From: Mariniphaga sp041687215
Lineage (GTDB): Bacteria; Bacteroidota; Bacteroidia; Bacteroidales; Prolixibacteraceae
DNA: 64,000 bases
Direction: 5' to 3'
Assembly: GCF_041687215.1 (NCBI RefSeq)
Contig: NZ_JAWLCI010000018.1
Span: forward strand, 3,752 to 67,751
Of this stretch, positions 8,814-17,755 are shown piece after piece (within the stretch, counting starts at the first letter, position 1; every line of letters starts with the position of its first letter). Below the pieces are notes generated by a model. It was not told the origin of the DNA, made no database searches, and saw only the letters and a program-made list of their open reading frames with translations. The position numbers were made by a program, and so were the translations under genes.

Positions 8814-9299
8814 TTATTCGGAAAAAAAAGCCTCAGCGCCGGGGTAATTGTATTTTGCCCGGGCAATTTTTTCAGGAAAACAAAAATAGGTAACTTCCGC
8901 TTTGGCGCAAATTTCTCCAGACCCATCCAACAATGTACATTCAATACGAGCCAGATGTTTTTCTGTTGAAATCAGTCTGGCACGGGTTGTTATTTCACCT
9001 TTTGAAATGTAAACCGGTTTGGTATAAACCATATTTAACGCAGTAGTTACACCCGAAGTATTTAATGTAACAAAAACCAGCCAGGCAGCCGCTTCATCCA
9101 TTAAAGTTGCCTGAATTCCTCCATGCAGCACACCTACCCAGCCTTCATATTCTTTTTGGGGTTGCCATTTAGCCACCAATTCTTCCTCATCGAGCCAAAA
9201 CCGGAGGTGCAAACCATGTTTGTTGGCCGGAGAACAGCCAAAACAATTGTAAGCATCGTTTTTCGCTGCACGGGCAAAAGGATTGGTAATTTTCTTCAT
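8814..9299 (-). CDS. PaaI-like hotdog thioesterase
   Basis: This cytoplasmic acyl-CoA thioesterase-like protein of 161 aa has the hotdog fold. The core motif GWVGVLHGGIQATLMDEAA matches the PaaI/4HBT helix that carries the catalytic acid, followed by TTALNMVYTKPV. A CFGCSPANKHGLHL segment near the N-terminus is typical of this Bacteroidota subgroup. The substrate cannot be told from sequence. It is co-directional with the prohibitin-like gene upstream (68-bp gap), which may or may not be an operon. Confidence 0.88.
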   Translation of the reverse strand: MKKITNPFARAAKNDAYNCFGCSPANKHGLHLRFWLDEEELVAKWQPQKEYEGWVGVLHGGIQATLMDEAAAWLVFVTLNTSGVTTALNMVYTKPVYISKGEITTRARLISTEKHLARIECTLLDGSGEICAKAEVTYFCFPEKIARAKYNYPGAEAFFSE

Positions 9300-9367
9300 T
9301 TTGCAAAAAAATTAAAGAAAAAAGGCCGGCAATATTTACCAGCCTCAATTCACTATATTATGGAAAA

Positions 9368-10186
9368 TTAGTTCCCTCCTAAAATCAGCGGTAATCCTTC
9401 CTTTCCGCCACCAATAACCACCACTTTAGAATTGGGCGATTCAGCCAGACTTATGGTGGCCTCAATACCACGCTGCTTCAAAATCTGATCGGTTAAACTG
9501 GCATTTATAATCCGGTTGAAATTTGCAATCCCCTCTGCTTCAATACGCCGGCGTTCAGCCTCTGATTCTTCTCTTCTCAACCTGTATTCATAGGCAAGAG
9601 CCTCCTGCTCCTGTTTCAATTTGCTTTCAATCGCACCTTTTATTTGGTCGGGAAGGTTGATGGAACGAATGAGCAAAGCCCTCATATCAATAAAATTTTC
9701 ACCCAGCACCATCCGGGTCTCTTCTTTAATGGCCATTTCAACCTCCGATCTTTTGGTTGAATAAATTTCTTCGGCGGTGTAACGACCTGCAACCTGCCGG
9801 ACCGTTGACCTCACCTCGGGAATTACCAAAACATTAATATAATTTATCCCGAATTGCTGATATAAATTTCCGATTCTATTGTAGATAGGATTGAACCGAA
9901 CGGTTATATCTGTACTGATAGACAAACCATTCCTGTCAAGCACATCCATCATTTCATCGCGTTGCTGTTCCCTCACGTTAAAAACATACAAGTTGTTCCA
10001 CGGTGCAATAATATGGAATCCTTCGCCATAAATATTTTCGGTGTCAAGACCAGATGTGTAAGGACGGAAAATCACCCCACGCTCACCGGCATCGATAATA
10101 AAAAACATTCGACCGCCAAAAAGTAAAAGTACCACCAAAACAGCTACTATGGCAATAATGTAAGAAGTCTTAAAATTGAATTTCAT
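9368..10186 (-). CDS. Prohibitin-family SPFH membrane protein
   Basis: This 272-aa protein has one N-terminal membrane anchor (about residues 8-30) and an SPFH/band-7 domain (GERGVIFRPYTSG ... ISTDITVRFNP ... VIPEVRSTVRQVAGRYTAEEIY). A charged coiled coil (about 185-230) and a Gly-rich tail follow. Prohibitin-like proteins form large ring assemblies in the membrane that scaffold or regulate proteases. Length and layout match bacterial prohibitin homologues. A TAnnTTTG element lies just upstream. Confidence 0.9.
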   Translation of the reverse strand: MKFNFKTSYIIAIVAVLVVLLLFGGRMFFIIDAGERGVIFRPYTSGLDTENIYGEGFHIIAPWNNLYVFNVREQQRDEMMDVLDRNGLSISTDITVRFNPIYNRIGNLYQQFGINYINVLVIPEVRSTVRQVAGRYTAEEIYSTKRSEVEMAIKEETRMVLGENFIDMRALLIRSINLPDQIKGAIESKLKQEQEALAYEYRLRREESEAERRRIEAEGIANFNRIINASLTDQILKQRGIEATISLAESPNSKVVVIGGGKEGLPLILGGN

Positions 10187-10207
10187 GGTATTAATATTTA
10201 ATTTCTA

Positions 10208-10215
10208 CAAATGTA
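10208..10215 (-). promoter_or_regulatory. Candidate -7 promoter element of the prohibitin-like gene
   Basis: TACATTTG on the minus strand (10208-10215) matches TAnnTTTG and ends 21 nt before the ATG. No clear TTG -33 element is seen at the usual distance. Confidence 0.4.
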
Positions 10216-10294
10216 ATAAGTTTGCCGGGTCTGGTAAATATTACATGGCCTTTCTTTATTTCTCAACCATAATATTCATAGCCTGCATAAATGT

Positions 10295-10302
10295 TATATT
10301 TG
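10295..10302 (+). promoter_or_regulatory. Candidate -7 promoter element of the amidotransferase-like gene
   Basis: TATATTTG (10295-10302) matches the TAnnTTTG consensus 23 nt before the ATG at 10326. It supports that start over any upstream one. Confidence 0.45.
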
Positions 10303-10325
10303 AACCGAAAATTAAAACATTAATT

Positions 10326-11432
10326 ATGAAGAAGCTTATTTTCATAAATATTCTGTTGCTTTTTTCAACAGTTCTTTTCGCACAGAATTTTTTCAGGGAA
10401 GATTTTGATACCCGCAAAAAATATATTCTGCTGGCCAACCCAACAGTTACCAACATCAAAACAATCGAGTTTCTGGTAAATAAAAAGTTGTTTAAAATAA
10501 ATCCAAGAAAAATAAATTTTGTGGGTGTTTACCACGAAAATCAGGATTACGATTTTACAGAAACCAGCAAGTTTATTGAAAAAAGCGAATTGCATTATTT
10601 TAAGTTACATGAAATAAGGGGCGATTTGAACGAAAACCAATTATTTAAACAAAATTCAATTTCGAGTGATCTGAAATTCATTTTTCAGAATTCTGTTGGA
10701 ATTTTCTTTTTTGGAGGGGCAGACATTCCTCCATCAGTTTATGGAGAAAAAAATTCCCTTTCTGTTGTTACCGAAGCCGAACGTCATTATTTCGAAACCA
10801 CTTTCCTGTTTCATTTGCTTGGAGGATTTCAAAACGAAAACTACGTTCCGTTTCTGGAGGAAAATCCGCAATATTTTATCACCGGCTTTTGTCTGGGCAT
10901 GCAAACCATGAATGTGGCCACCGGCGGAACACTTATTCAGGATATTCCTTCTGAGATTTACAACGCCACAAATGATGAAACAACTTTACAAACCGAAAAG
11001 GAAAACCTGCACCGCAATTACTGGCAAAACCTTTCGGACGACCGGCAACTGATGGGCATCAATTTCCATACGATACATTTTACCCAACACCCGTTTTTTA
11101 CCCGACAAGTGAAAACAGGCAAAAATTCTGCTCCGCTGGTTTGCAGCAGTCACCACCAGGCCGCCGAAAAGCTGGGTAAAGGATTGGAAGTAACCGCCGT
11201 ATCGCCCGACGGAAAAATTGTGGAAGGACTTGCCCACATCCATTATCCGCATGTATTTGCTGTGCAGTTTCACCCCGAGGTGCCCGCCCTGCATGAAAAC
11301 CAGGAGAAACGAAAGTTTCACCCCGACGACGAACCGCTGACTTACCACGAAATAATCGGAAAAGTAGGTTCAAAATTTCATAAAAAATACTGGAAGTATA
11401 TTTCGAAAACACTGAAAAAAGTGAGTAATTAA
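10326..11432 (+). CDS. Secreted class I glutamine amidotransferase-like (C26) protein
   Basis: This is a peptidase C26/gamma-glutamyl hydrolase-like protein of 368 aa. The ATG at 10326 is chosen because a clear signal peptide (MKKLIFINILLLFSTVLFAQ) begins there; an in-frame ORF extends 50 codons upstream but runs over the divergent promoter. The catalytic Cys is in GFCLGMQ (about residue 189) and the His/Glu pair in QFHPEV (about 316 and 318). An oxyanion-type FFFGGADIP segment precedes them. The family cleaves gamma-glutamyl bonds or hydrolyses glutamine. Export to the periplasm is unusual for the cytoplasmic members. The substrate is unknown. Confidence 0.85.
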   Translation: MKKLIFINILLLFSTVLFAQNFFREDFDTRKKYILLANPTVTNIKTIEFLVNKKLFKINPRKINFVGVYHENQDYDFTETSKFIEKSELHYFKLHEIRGDLNENQLFKQNSISSDLKFIFQNSVGIFFFGGADIPPSVYGEKNSLSVVTEAERHYFETTFLFHLLGGFQNENYVPFLEENPQYFITGFCLGMQTMNVATGGTLIQDIPSEIYNATNDETTLQTEKENLHRNYWQNLSDDRQLMGINFHTIHFTQHPFFTRQVKTGKNSAPLVCSSHHQAAEKLGKGLEVTAVSPDGKIVEGLAHIHYPHVFAVQFHPEVPALHENQEKRKFHPDDEPLTYHEIIGKVGSKFHKKYWKYISKTLKKVSN

Positions 11433-11460
11433 CCGGGTGGATCGGTTTGCAGGACGAGCG

Positions 11461-11626
11461 CCCCGATAGCTATCGGGGTTAACCACTCATTTATTGAATA
11501 TCATTCCATTTTTACATCCCTGCCAACCGAAATATCATGAAGATTGGAAACCACAACCGGAAGTAAAACCTGAAACCTGTCACCTGTAACCAGAATCCTG
11601 CAACATGCAACCTGCAACTCCCTACT
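11461..11626. repeat. Palindrome and degenerate short repeats between convergent genes
   Basis: A perfect 18-bp palindrome CCCCGATAGCTATCGGGG occupies 11461-11478. At about 11568-11626 a run of ACCTGTAAC/CCTGCAAC-type nonamers is repeated five or six times. Both look like dispersed intergenic sequences. The palindrome may act as a terminator for the amidotransferase-like gene. Confidence 0.6.
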
Positions 11627-11628
11627 CT

Positions 11629-11721
11629 TCAACCTCTTCTTCCGGTTTTCCAGTATTTAACAATCAGGAATAAAACAGCCACGAGGATTAGTATATAAAT
11701 GAGCAGTTCAATCTGTTTCAT
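11629..11721 (-). CDS. Candidate 30-residue single-span membrane microprotein
   Basis: This short ORF begins with an ATG inside the last codons of the NlpC/P60 gene, overlapping it by 14 nt in another frame. It encodes 30 residues: a short polar start (MKQIE), a ~17-residue hydrophobic stretch (LLIYILILVAVLFLIVK) and a basic tail (KYWKTGRRG). The layout is that of a positive-inside single-span membrane peptide. The overlap implies translational coupling to the hydrolase. No homologue is known to me. The remaining doubt is whether it is translated at all. Confidence 0.5.
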   Translation of the reverse strand: MKQIELLIYILILVAVLFLIVKYWKTGRRG

Positions 11722-12508
11722 CGGAATCGATTATTTTCTTCATTACACGCATTTTGTGGGTATAACGTTTCAAATCCACGTTAAAAATTCCAAACTGATC
11801 GACATTGTCGATACGCACTTTGCCCGAAGCATGAATAATTTTGTTGCGTTTCCAAATGATGCCCACGTGCACAATGTTTCCTTCTTCATCGTCGAAAAAA
11901 GCCAGGTCGCCGGGTTTGGCCTCATCCACAAAACTCAGGGCAGTTCCCATTTTCACCTGCTGGCTGGCATCGCGCGGAATAGGCAGGCCAATCATTTTGT
12001 AAATGACCTGGGTAAACCCGCTGCAGTCGATGCCAAACGGTGAACGCCCGCCCCACAAATAGGGTGCGTTAAAATATTTCAGCGCCTGAGTAATGAGAAC
12101 ATTCCGGGTATTTTTTCGGTTTCCGTAAAAAACTTCGCCCGGGGCTTTATATTTTTCGTTGGCAATGGAAAACTCCTTCAGGTAAGGACGCCACACGGGA
12201 AGTGTGCTTCCGGCCACCAATGTAAGATTTTGCTCGTTGTTTACGGGAACAATGCTAATAATATCGCCGGTAACGGCAAAAGCTCTTTTTTCGAGCCGGT
12301 TAAATGTGCGTGCATTCAACGGGGTAATCATTTTACTGTCAATCCAGCCTTCGTAACCATCCCAGGCCAATCTAACATGGCTCCAGCCAACCATCTCCTC
12401 AAAAATTTCGAAATGTTCACCAAAAAGCACCTGGGTTACCATTTCACTTTTTTCAGAAGGCTCTTTTCTGACAGGAATAAGGCTTAAACCGGAAATACCG
12501 TAATCCAT
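11708..12508 (-). CDS. NlpC/P60 (C40) peptidoglycan endopeptidase with SH3-like domains
   Basis: This is a cysteine peptidase that cleaves gamma-D-Glu-diamino acid bonds in cell-wall peptides. N-terminal SH3b-like segments (about 1-120, with HVRLAWDGYEGWIDSKMI) precede the NlpC/P60 domain. The catalytic Cys lies in GIDCSGFTQVIY, the His in GNIVHVGII and the third polar residue probably in KIIHASGKV. There is no signal peptide, so it fits the cytoplasmic murein-peptide recycling type (YkfC-like) rather than a secreted hydrolase. The length of 266 aa is usual. Confidence 0.92.
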   Translation of the reverse strand: MDYGISGLSLIPVRKEPSEKSEMVTQVLFGEHFEIFEEMVGWSHVRLAWDGYEGWIDSKMITPLNARTFNRLEKRAFAVTGDIISIVPVNNEQNLTLVAGSTLPVWRPYLKEFSIANEKYKAPGEVFYGNRKNTRNVLITQALKYFNAPYLWGGRSPFGIDCSGFTQVIYKMIGLPIPRDASQQVKMGTALSFVDEAKPGDLAFFDDEEGNIVHVGIIWKRNKIIHASGKVRIDNVDQFGIFNVDLKRYTHKMRVMKKIIDSDETD

Positions 12509-12681
12509 CCAAATATTTTCTTAATTTTATTACGTAAAAACGAAACTGCGCGTTGTTTGCGCCATTCAACACAAATCTATAAAAAAAACAGTGCGTGTTG
12601 AAGCGGATGAATTTTTATTTATGATTTTTGTAAACGATAACCGGTGAATAAAAAATTCCGGAGAAATAAAAAAGAAAAACG

Positions 12682-14778
12682 ATGAGTAAATTTTTGACCA
12701 ACCTGAAAAATTACACACAAGTCTTTTACTGGTTTTTTGCCTTTATGTTAACCGCTGTGTTGCTTTTTCTTATTATGCCCGGCGAGCAAAAATTTAAATA
12801 TGAATACCAGAAAGGTTTTCCGTGGAGCCACGAAAACCTGGTGGCGCCTTTCGATTTTGCCATTTTAAAAACTGAAGGTGAAGTGGAACTGGAAAAAGAA
12901 GAATTGCTGGGTTCAGTTATCCCCTATTTCACATTCGACACTACCCTTGCAGCCGCTAAAATAAACCAGTTAAAAACTGATTTGCAAATGCTTGCAGATT
13001 CATCTCAAAACATAAATCAAAAAATACTTTCTACCGTTGAAAATGAACTGCGTAACATTTATGCTGTTGGCATTCTTCCCCGAACCGCCGACACTTACAG
13101 CGAACTTTCGGGAAAAACTGAACTGAGAAAAAGAACCGGAAATGTGGTTACCAGAATTCAAACCGAAAAAATATACTCCGAAAAAACTGCTTATAACGAT
13201 TTCAACAGTAAAATAAGGGAAATGGCCCGGAAACAGCCGGTGCAGGCTGGTTTTCTTTTAAACCTTCAACCGGAAAAATACATTGTTGCCAACCTGAATT
13301 ACGATGAAAACACCACACAAAAAGAACGGGAAGAAATTACGCGGAGCATTTCAACCACCCGCGGAATGGTTGAAACCGGCGAACGGATAATATTGCAGGG
13401 CGAAATTGTAAACGATGAAAAATTTCAGATGCTGGAATCGCTGAAAGCCAGCTACGAATCGGAACGGGGCGAAGGAATTAACCGGTACATGATTTCCATT
13501 GGAAAAGGAACACTGATTGTAGTTTTTATGGTATTGCTTTTTACCTTTTTATACATTTACCGGTATGATATTTTAAGCCAGTTCAGAAAACTCTCCTTTT
13601 TGCTGCTGTTTTTAGTTAGCGTGGTTTTTCTCACCCTGTTTATTAACTCGTTTCCCAACCTGCATATTTACCTGGTTCCGTTTGCCATTTTTCCTATTGT
13701 GGTGCGCACTTTTTTCGATTCGCGCACGGCTATTTTCACCCTGTTAATTGCCACAATTCTTACTGGGTTTTATGCGCCGAATAACTATGAATTTGTATTG
13801 CTTCAGATAACAGCCGGTGTTGTTGCCGTTTTCAGCCTGAATAAAATGCACCGCCGCGGGCACCTGATTATGGCTGCCATTTGGGTTTTCCTGACCTACT
13901 CGCTGGTTTACATCTCACTGGAATTGATTTATGAAGGAACTTTCCTTTCCATCGATTATAAAACTATGCGCTGGTTTGCTTTGAGTAGTGTATTAATTCT
14001 GCTGGTTTATCCGCTGGTTTTTATTTTCGAAAAAATATTCGGATTTGTTTCAGATGTAACCCTTATTGAATTGTCGGACACCAACCAGCCCGTGTTGCGC
14101 ACACTGGCCGAAAAAGCTCCCGGTACGTTTCAGCACTCGATGCAAATTGCCAACCTGGCCGAGGAAATTATTCTGAAAATAGGCGGGAACCCGTTTTTGG
14201 TACGTGCAGGTTCGCTTTATCATGACATTGGCAAAATTGCCAGGCCCGAATTTTTTATCGAAAACCAGGCCATGGGAATTAATCCGCACGATACAATGAA
14301 CCATTTAAAAAGCGCCGAAATAATAATCGACCATGTAATAAACGGCGTTAAAATGGCCCGCAGGCACAAGCTGCCTGAAGCGTTGATTGAATTTATAGCC
14401 ACACACCACGGAACAACCAAAGCACAATATTTTTACCTGAAACACCAGGAAGAAAATCCAAAAGAAAAAGTGGATGAAAATTCATTCATTTATCCCGGAC
14501 CACTGCCACGCTCAAAGGAAGCCGCGGTTGTAATGATTATTGACGGAATAGAAGCAGCATCGCGCAGTCTGAAGGAAAAAACAATGGAAAATCTGAAAGA
14601 ACTAATTAACAAAATGGTCGATCAGAAAATCCGCGACCGGCAACTGGAACAATCAGAATTAACTTTCCGGGATATTACAATCATAAAAGAAACGTTATTA
14701 AATAAGTTGATTAATATTTACCATGTTCGGATTGAATATCCGAAAGAAAAGGAAACTCAATCAACCGAAAAAGATTAA
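12682..14778 (+). CDS. pgpH: PgpH-like 7TM-HD cyclic-di-AMP phosphodiesterase
   Basis: This is a membrane phosphodiesterase of the 7TMR-HD family, whose characterised members (PgpH) hydrolyse the second messenger c-di-AMP. One N-terminal membrane helix (about 12-31) is followed by an extracytoplasmic domain (about 35-270), about seven membrane helices (about 270-460) and a cytosolic HD domain. The HD metal-binding residues are in QHSMQIANL, LYHDIGKIARP and the later IATHHGTTKAQ. The length of 698 aa fits. The S41 protease gene starts 23 bp downstream in the same direction. The c-di-AMP substrate is inferred from family. Confidence 0.9.
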   Translation: MSKFLTNLKNYTQVFYWFFAFMLTAVLLFLIMPGEQKFKYEYQKGFPWSHENLVAPFDFAILKTEGEVELEKEELLGSVIPYFTFDTTLAAAKINQLKTDLQMLADSSQNINQKILSTVENELRNIYAVGILPRTADTYSELSGKTELRKRTGNVVTRIQTEKIYSEKTAYNDFNSKIREMARKQPVQAGFLLNLQPEKYIVANLNYDENTTQKEREEITRSISTTRGMVETGERIILQGEIVNDEKFQMLESLKASYESERGEGINRYMISIGKGTLIVVFMVLLFTFLYIYRYDILSQFRKLSFLLLFLVSVVFLTLFINSFPNLHIYLVPFAIFPIVVRTFFDSRTAIFTLLIATILTGFYAPNNYEFVLLQITAGVVAVFSLNKMHRRGHLIMAAIWVFLTYSLVYISLELIYEGTFLSIDYKTMRWFALSSVLILLVYPLVFIFEKIFGFVSDVTLIELSDTNQPVLRTLAEKAPGTFQHSMQIANLAEEIILKIGGNPFLVRAGSLYHDIGKIARPEFFIENQAMGINPHDTMNHLKSAEIIIDHVINGVKMARRHKLPEALIEFIATHHGTTKAQYFYLKHQEENPKEKVDENSFIYPGPLPRSKEAAVVMIIDGIEAASRSLKEKTMENLKELINKMVDQKIRDRQLEQSELTFRDITIIKETLLNKLINIYHVRIEYPKEKETQSTEKD

Positions 14779-14801
14779 TTTTACATGCTTATTTAATATC
14801 G

Positions 14802-16250
14802 ATGAAAAGACTTGGTTTTAAAAATATTGCGGTTTTGTTTGCCCTTGCATTTTTAATGCTGCACAGTTGCAGCGAAGCTCCTTTGCCCACGCCCGAACCA
14901 CCTGAAGAAAACAGGGAGCAGGCTCCGGTTTTGACCCAAAATATAAATGATTTCATCAACCTGGTGATGGAGGACATTTACCTTTGGTACAAAGAACTTC
15001 CGGACATTGATATCCGGTATGAACTTGATCCCAAAGCGTATTTTGAAAAACTGCTTTATACAGAAGACAAATGGTCGTTTATAACCGACGATGTTGAAGC
15101 ATTGGAAAGCAGTTTCGAAGGAGTGGAAACTACTTTTGGCTATTCGCTGGCATTCGGGCGTTTTTCAAACACCGGCGATATTTTTGCATTGGTGGAGTTT
15201 GTATATCCCAACACTCCGGCTGCCGAAGCAGGAATTAAACGCGGTGACATCATTGTTCTGATGAACGGAGATGACATTACCGATGACAATTACACCGACC
15301 TGCTATATGCCGGTTCGTTGAATATTTCACTTGGTATTCTTGGTGAGGGTGGAATTTCTGTAAGTCCGAATTCAATAAACATGACGGCCAGGAAACTCAG
15401 TCTGAATCCGGTGCTTATTACCGATATTATTGAACACGAAGGCCATAAAATTGGCTATTTGTTTTACGCTCAATATATTTCCAACTTCAATTCGAGCCTC
15501 GATAGTGCTTTCCGGTATTTTCAGGAACAACAGATTTCAGATTTGGTGGTGGACCTGCGCTACAATCCAGGTGGCGGAACCGATGCCGCTCAACATCTTT
15601 GCAGTTCTGTTGCACCACTCAGTGTAGTTAACAACCGGTCAACGCTGGTCACCTTCCAGTGGAACGACAAGTACCAAAGTTACTGGGAATCGCGTAATGT
15701 AACCAGCCAGTTGAAAGTAACTTTCAGCAATACCACCAGTGTTAAAATGGGCCTGGACAAAATGTATGTACTCACCGGCCCGGGGACTGCTTCTGCTTCG
15801 GAACTCACCATTACCGGATTAAAACCATATATGAATGTGACCACCATCGGAGAATCCACTTATGGAAAATACACAGCCTCCATCACTTTCAAGCCTGAAG
15901 ATTTTCTGAAGGATGAACGTGGCAACGGATACTACGACAGCCCTGCCGATTACAAAAATTTCGAAAACTGGGGCGTTCAGCCTATAGTTTTACGCTACGC
16001 CAACTCGCAGGGAGTAACCGATTTTAAAGACGGTTTTACACCCGATATTCCGGTTGAGGATGAACTTTTTGGGGCGTTACCGCTGGGCGACAAACAGGAG
16101 CCGCTGCTAAAAGCTGCCATCGAAGAAATTACCGGAACAGAAATTTTAGCCCTGAAAAAAGCAGAAATTCAGGTTTCTTATTCCATATTCGACCGCGGTT
16201 TTTCCAAATTCGATAAGAACAAACAGGAGCTGCTTCTGGAAAATTATTAA
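14802..16250 (+). CDS. S41 C-terminal processing-type peptidase, lipoprotein
   Basis: This is a serine peptidase of family S41. A lipoprotein signal ends at LHSCSEAP. Next come an N-terminal helical region, a PDZ domain (about 110-200, with NTPAAEAGIKRGDIIVLMNG) and the protease core with VVDLRYNPGGG. The nucleophile Ser is in GPGTASASELT and the general base Lys in STYGKYTAS. The length of 482 aa is usual for Bacteroidota lipoprotein members. It may be co-transcribed with the PgpH-like gene. The substrate is unknown; such proteins process or degrade periplasmic proteins. Confidence 0.92.
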   Translation: MKRLGFKNIAVLFALAFLMLHSCSEAPLPTPEPPEENREQAPVLTQNINDFINLVMEDIYLWYKELPDIDIRYELDPKAYFEKLLYTEDKWSFITDDVEALESSFEGVETTFGYSLAFGRFSNTGDIFALVEFVYPNTPAAEAGIKRGDIIVLMNGDDITDDNYTDLLYAGSLNISLGILGEGGISVSPNSINMTARKLSLNPVLITDIIEHEGHKIGYLFYAQYISNFNSSLDSAFRYFQEQQISDLVVDLRYNPGGGTDAAQHLCSSVAPLSVVNNRSTLVTFQWNDKYQSYWESRNVTSQLKVTFSNTTSVKMGLDKMYVLTGPGTASASELTITGLKPYMNVTTIGESTYGKYTASITFKPEDFLKDERGNGYYDSPADYKNFENWGVQPIVLRYANSQGVTDFKDGFTPDIPVEDELFGALPLGDKQEPLLKAAIEEITGTEILALKKAEIQVSYSIFDRGFSKFDKNKQELLLENY

Positions 16251-16251
16251 T

Positions 16252-16971
16252 TTATTCACGCTCAACTGAACCCAGGCCTTCAATACTCTGATTGACTTCC
16301 GGGTTTCCGCGGTATTTAATTTTTCCGGCGCCTTTAATGGTGGCATCCAATGTTTTACCTGCATAAACAACGCCGGTACCAACACCTTCAATTCTGAAAG
16401 TTACATCGTCGGCTTTAAGTTCGCCGGCATTTACATGTCCTGCCCCGGCAAGACGGACGTTGAGCGTTTCCGAAACTCCGCTTAATTCACAAAGCACACC
16501 TCCACGGTTATCAATTCCAACATACCCGGCTTTTAACTGAAGGTTAACTTTTGCGCCGCCTTCAAGCAACATTTCCAAATCATCCAAATCCAGAAATCCG
16601 CGGGTTTCGAGTCTTATGCCGCCTAATATGCGTAACCGTTCCAGGTTTTCAAAAGTAACCAGTAGTGTTACCTTGCTGAAATCGAAAGGTTTGCGATCAA
16701 CATGCAAATGCAAAAGGTCTCTTTGGTTGGTTACATTCAGGTAGTCAAATGCCCTTTCATCTGCCGCCCTGACCTCCAGCGTGCTTTTGTTACCTTGTAT
16801 TAATTCAACGCCAAATGCCCCTTCCAGAAAAAGTTCGGAGAACTCACCAATTTCATAAGTTTTGGTGAAATAATTATTGTTTTGGCTGTTACTTTTAAAC
16901 GAAAATGACAAGCTGAAAAAAAGCAGCAATAAAAAAGACAAGTTGAAGACGTTTGAAGTTTTTTGATTCAT
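16252..16971 (-). CDS. GIN-domain (DUF2807) secreted protein
   Basis: This is an exported protein of 239 aa with a single GIN/DUF2807 domain, a right-handed beta-helix-like fold formerly called putative autotransporter adhesin. A signal peptide covers about 1-29. The domain starts with the typical YEIGEFSELFLEGAFGVELIQG segment and proceeds through short Gly-rich strands to IKGAGKIKYRGNPEVNQSIEGLGSV, the usual family end. The stop lies 1 bp from the stop of the convergent S41 gene. The role is unknown; the family is common in Bacteroidota. Confidence 0.9.
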   Translation of the reverse strand: MNQKTSNVFNLSFLLLLFFSLSFSFKSNSQNNNYFTKTYEIGEFSELFLEGAFGVELIQGNKSTLEVRAADERAFDYLNVTNQRDLLHLHVDRKPFDFSKVTLLVTFENLERLRILGGIRLETRGFLDLDDLEMLLEGGAKVNLQLKAGYVGIDNRGGVLCELSGVSETLNVRLAGAGHVNAGELKADDVTFRIEGVGTGVVYAGKTLDATIKGAGKIKYRGNPEVNQSIEGLGSVERE

Positions 16972-17085
16972 TTTTTTCTGACTTTTAGCTGAATATTGTT
17001 TGGAAACAAATTTAAGGAGTTCTTGTCAAATCCGGTTTCAATTTTCGACAAAAGGCATAGATTTCAGGATAAATACACGGAAAAG

Positions 17086-17673
17086 CTACCTGTTTAATCT
17101 TTTAATGTAAATTAAACCGTAAGCAATCAGCAGGTAAAGCATAACTACAATAAACTTATCCATTACCGAATATCCGGGCGGAAAAAACAATTGTTTCAAT
17201 GCATAAACAAGTGATAACAGGCCAAGACCCGCCAACGTGTTAAATGCAATGCGCGAAAACATGCGGAACAACCACACCGAAGCGCCAAGCCAGACAACAG
17301 TAAAAACCAGAAGCAAAATTCCTTCAGCCTGATTGCCCCTGGTTAAACGGATTACACCTAAAATGGCCGGCAGCGAGCCTGCAAGAAAAAGTCCCCGCGA
17401 AATGCTTCTTCTGATTTTATTTCTGATTTTTTCATTCTCAATTTCGGGAAAAAGCTGCCTTCTTAATTTTTTTTCCCTGAATTCCGGCCCAAGTAAATCC
17501 TCTTCCGAATGAATGATGCCTCTTTCCATAGCTTCGTGAATGGCTTGCTTAGCTGCAGCCTCCTGGTATAATTTCCTTTTTTTGAGCACTTCAATTAATT
17601 GTTCGTTGTTTAATTCTGCCATTGTTTCTCTAAAATCTGTCTTTTGTTCAGTTGAATTTGAATTTAAAGGCAT
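17086..17673 (-). CDS. Hypothetical membrane protein
   Basis: I do not recognise this 195-aa protein. Its N-terminal half is soluble and highly charged, with a helix containing AAAKQAIHEAMERGIIHSEEDL. The C-terminal half has about four hydrophobic segments (about 90-110, 117-135, 140-160 and 167-188). It ends in a basic tail (YIKRLNR). Met18 (17622) is an alternative start directly before the conserved-looking helix. It is divergent from the alcohol dehydrogenase. A role cannot be proposed. Confidence 0.75.
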   Translation of the reverse strand: MPLNSNSTEQKTDFRETMAELNNEQLIEVLKKRKLYQEAAAKQAIHEAMERGIIHSEEDLLGPEFREKKLRRQLFPEIENEKIRNKIRRSISRGLFLAGSLPAILGVIRLTRGNQAEGILLLVFTVVWLGASVWLFRMFSRIAFNTLAGLGLLSLVYALKQLFFPPGYSVMDKFIVVMLYLLIAYGLIYIKRLNR

Positions 17674-17755
17674 TTTCCAATATTTTTACAATTTCAAACA
17701 AATAAAAAAGAAATTTGTCTTATTGGTAGAATTGAAACCATTAAAAAGTTATAAT

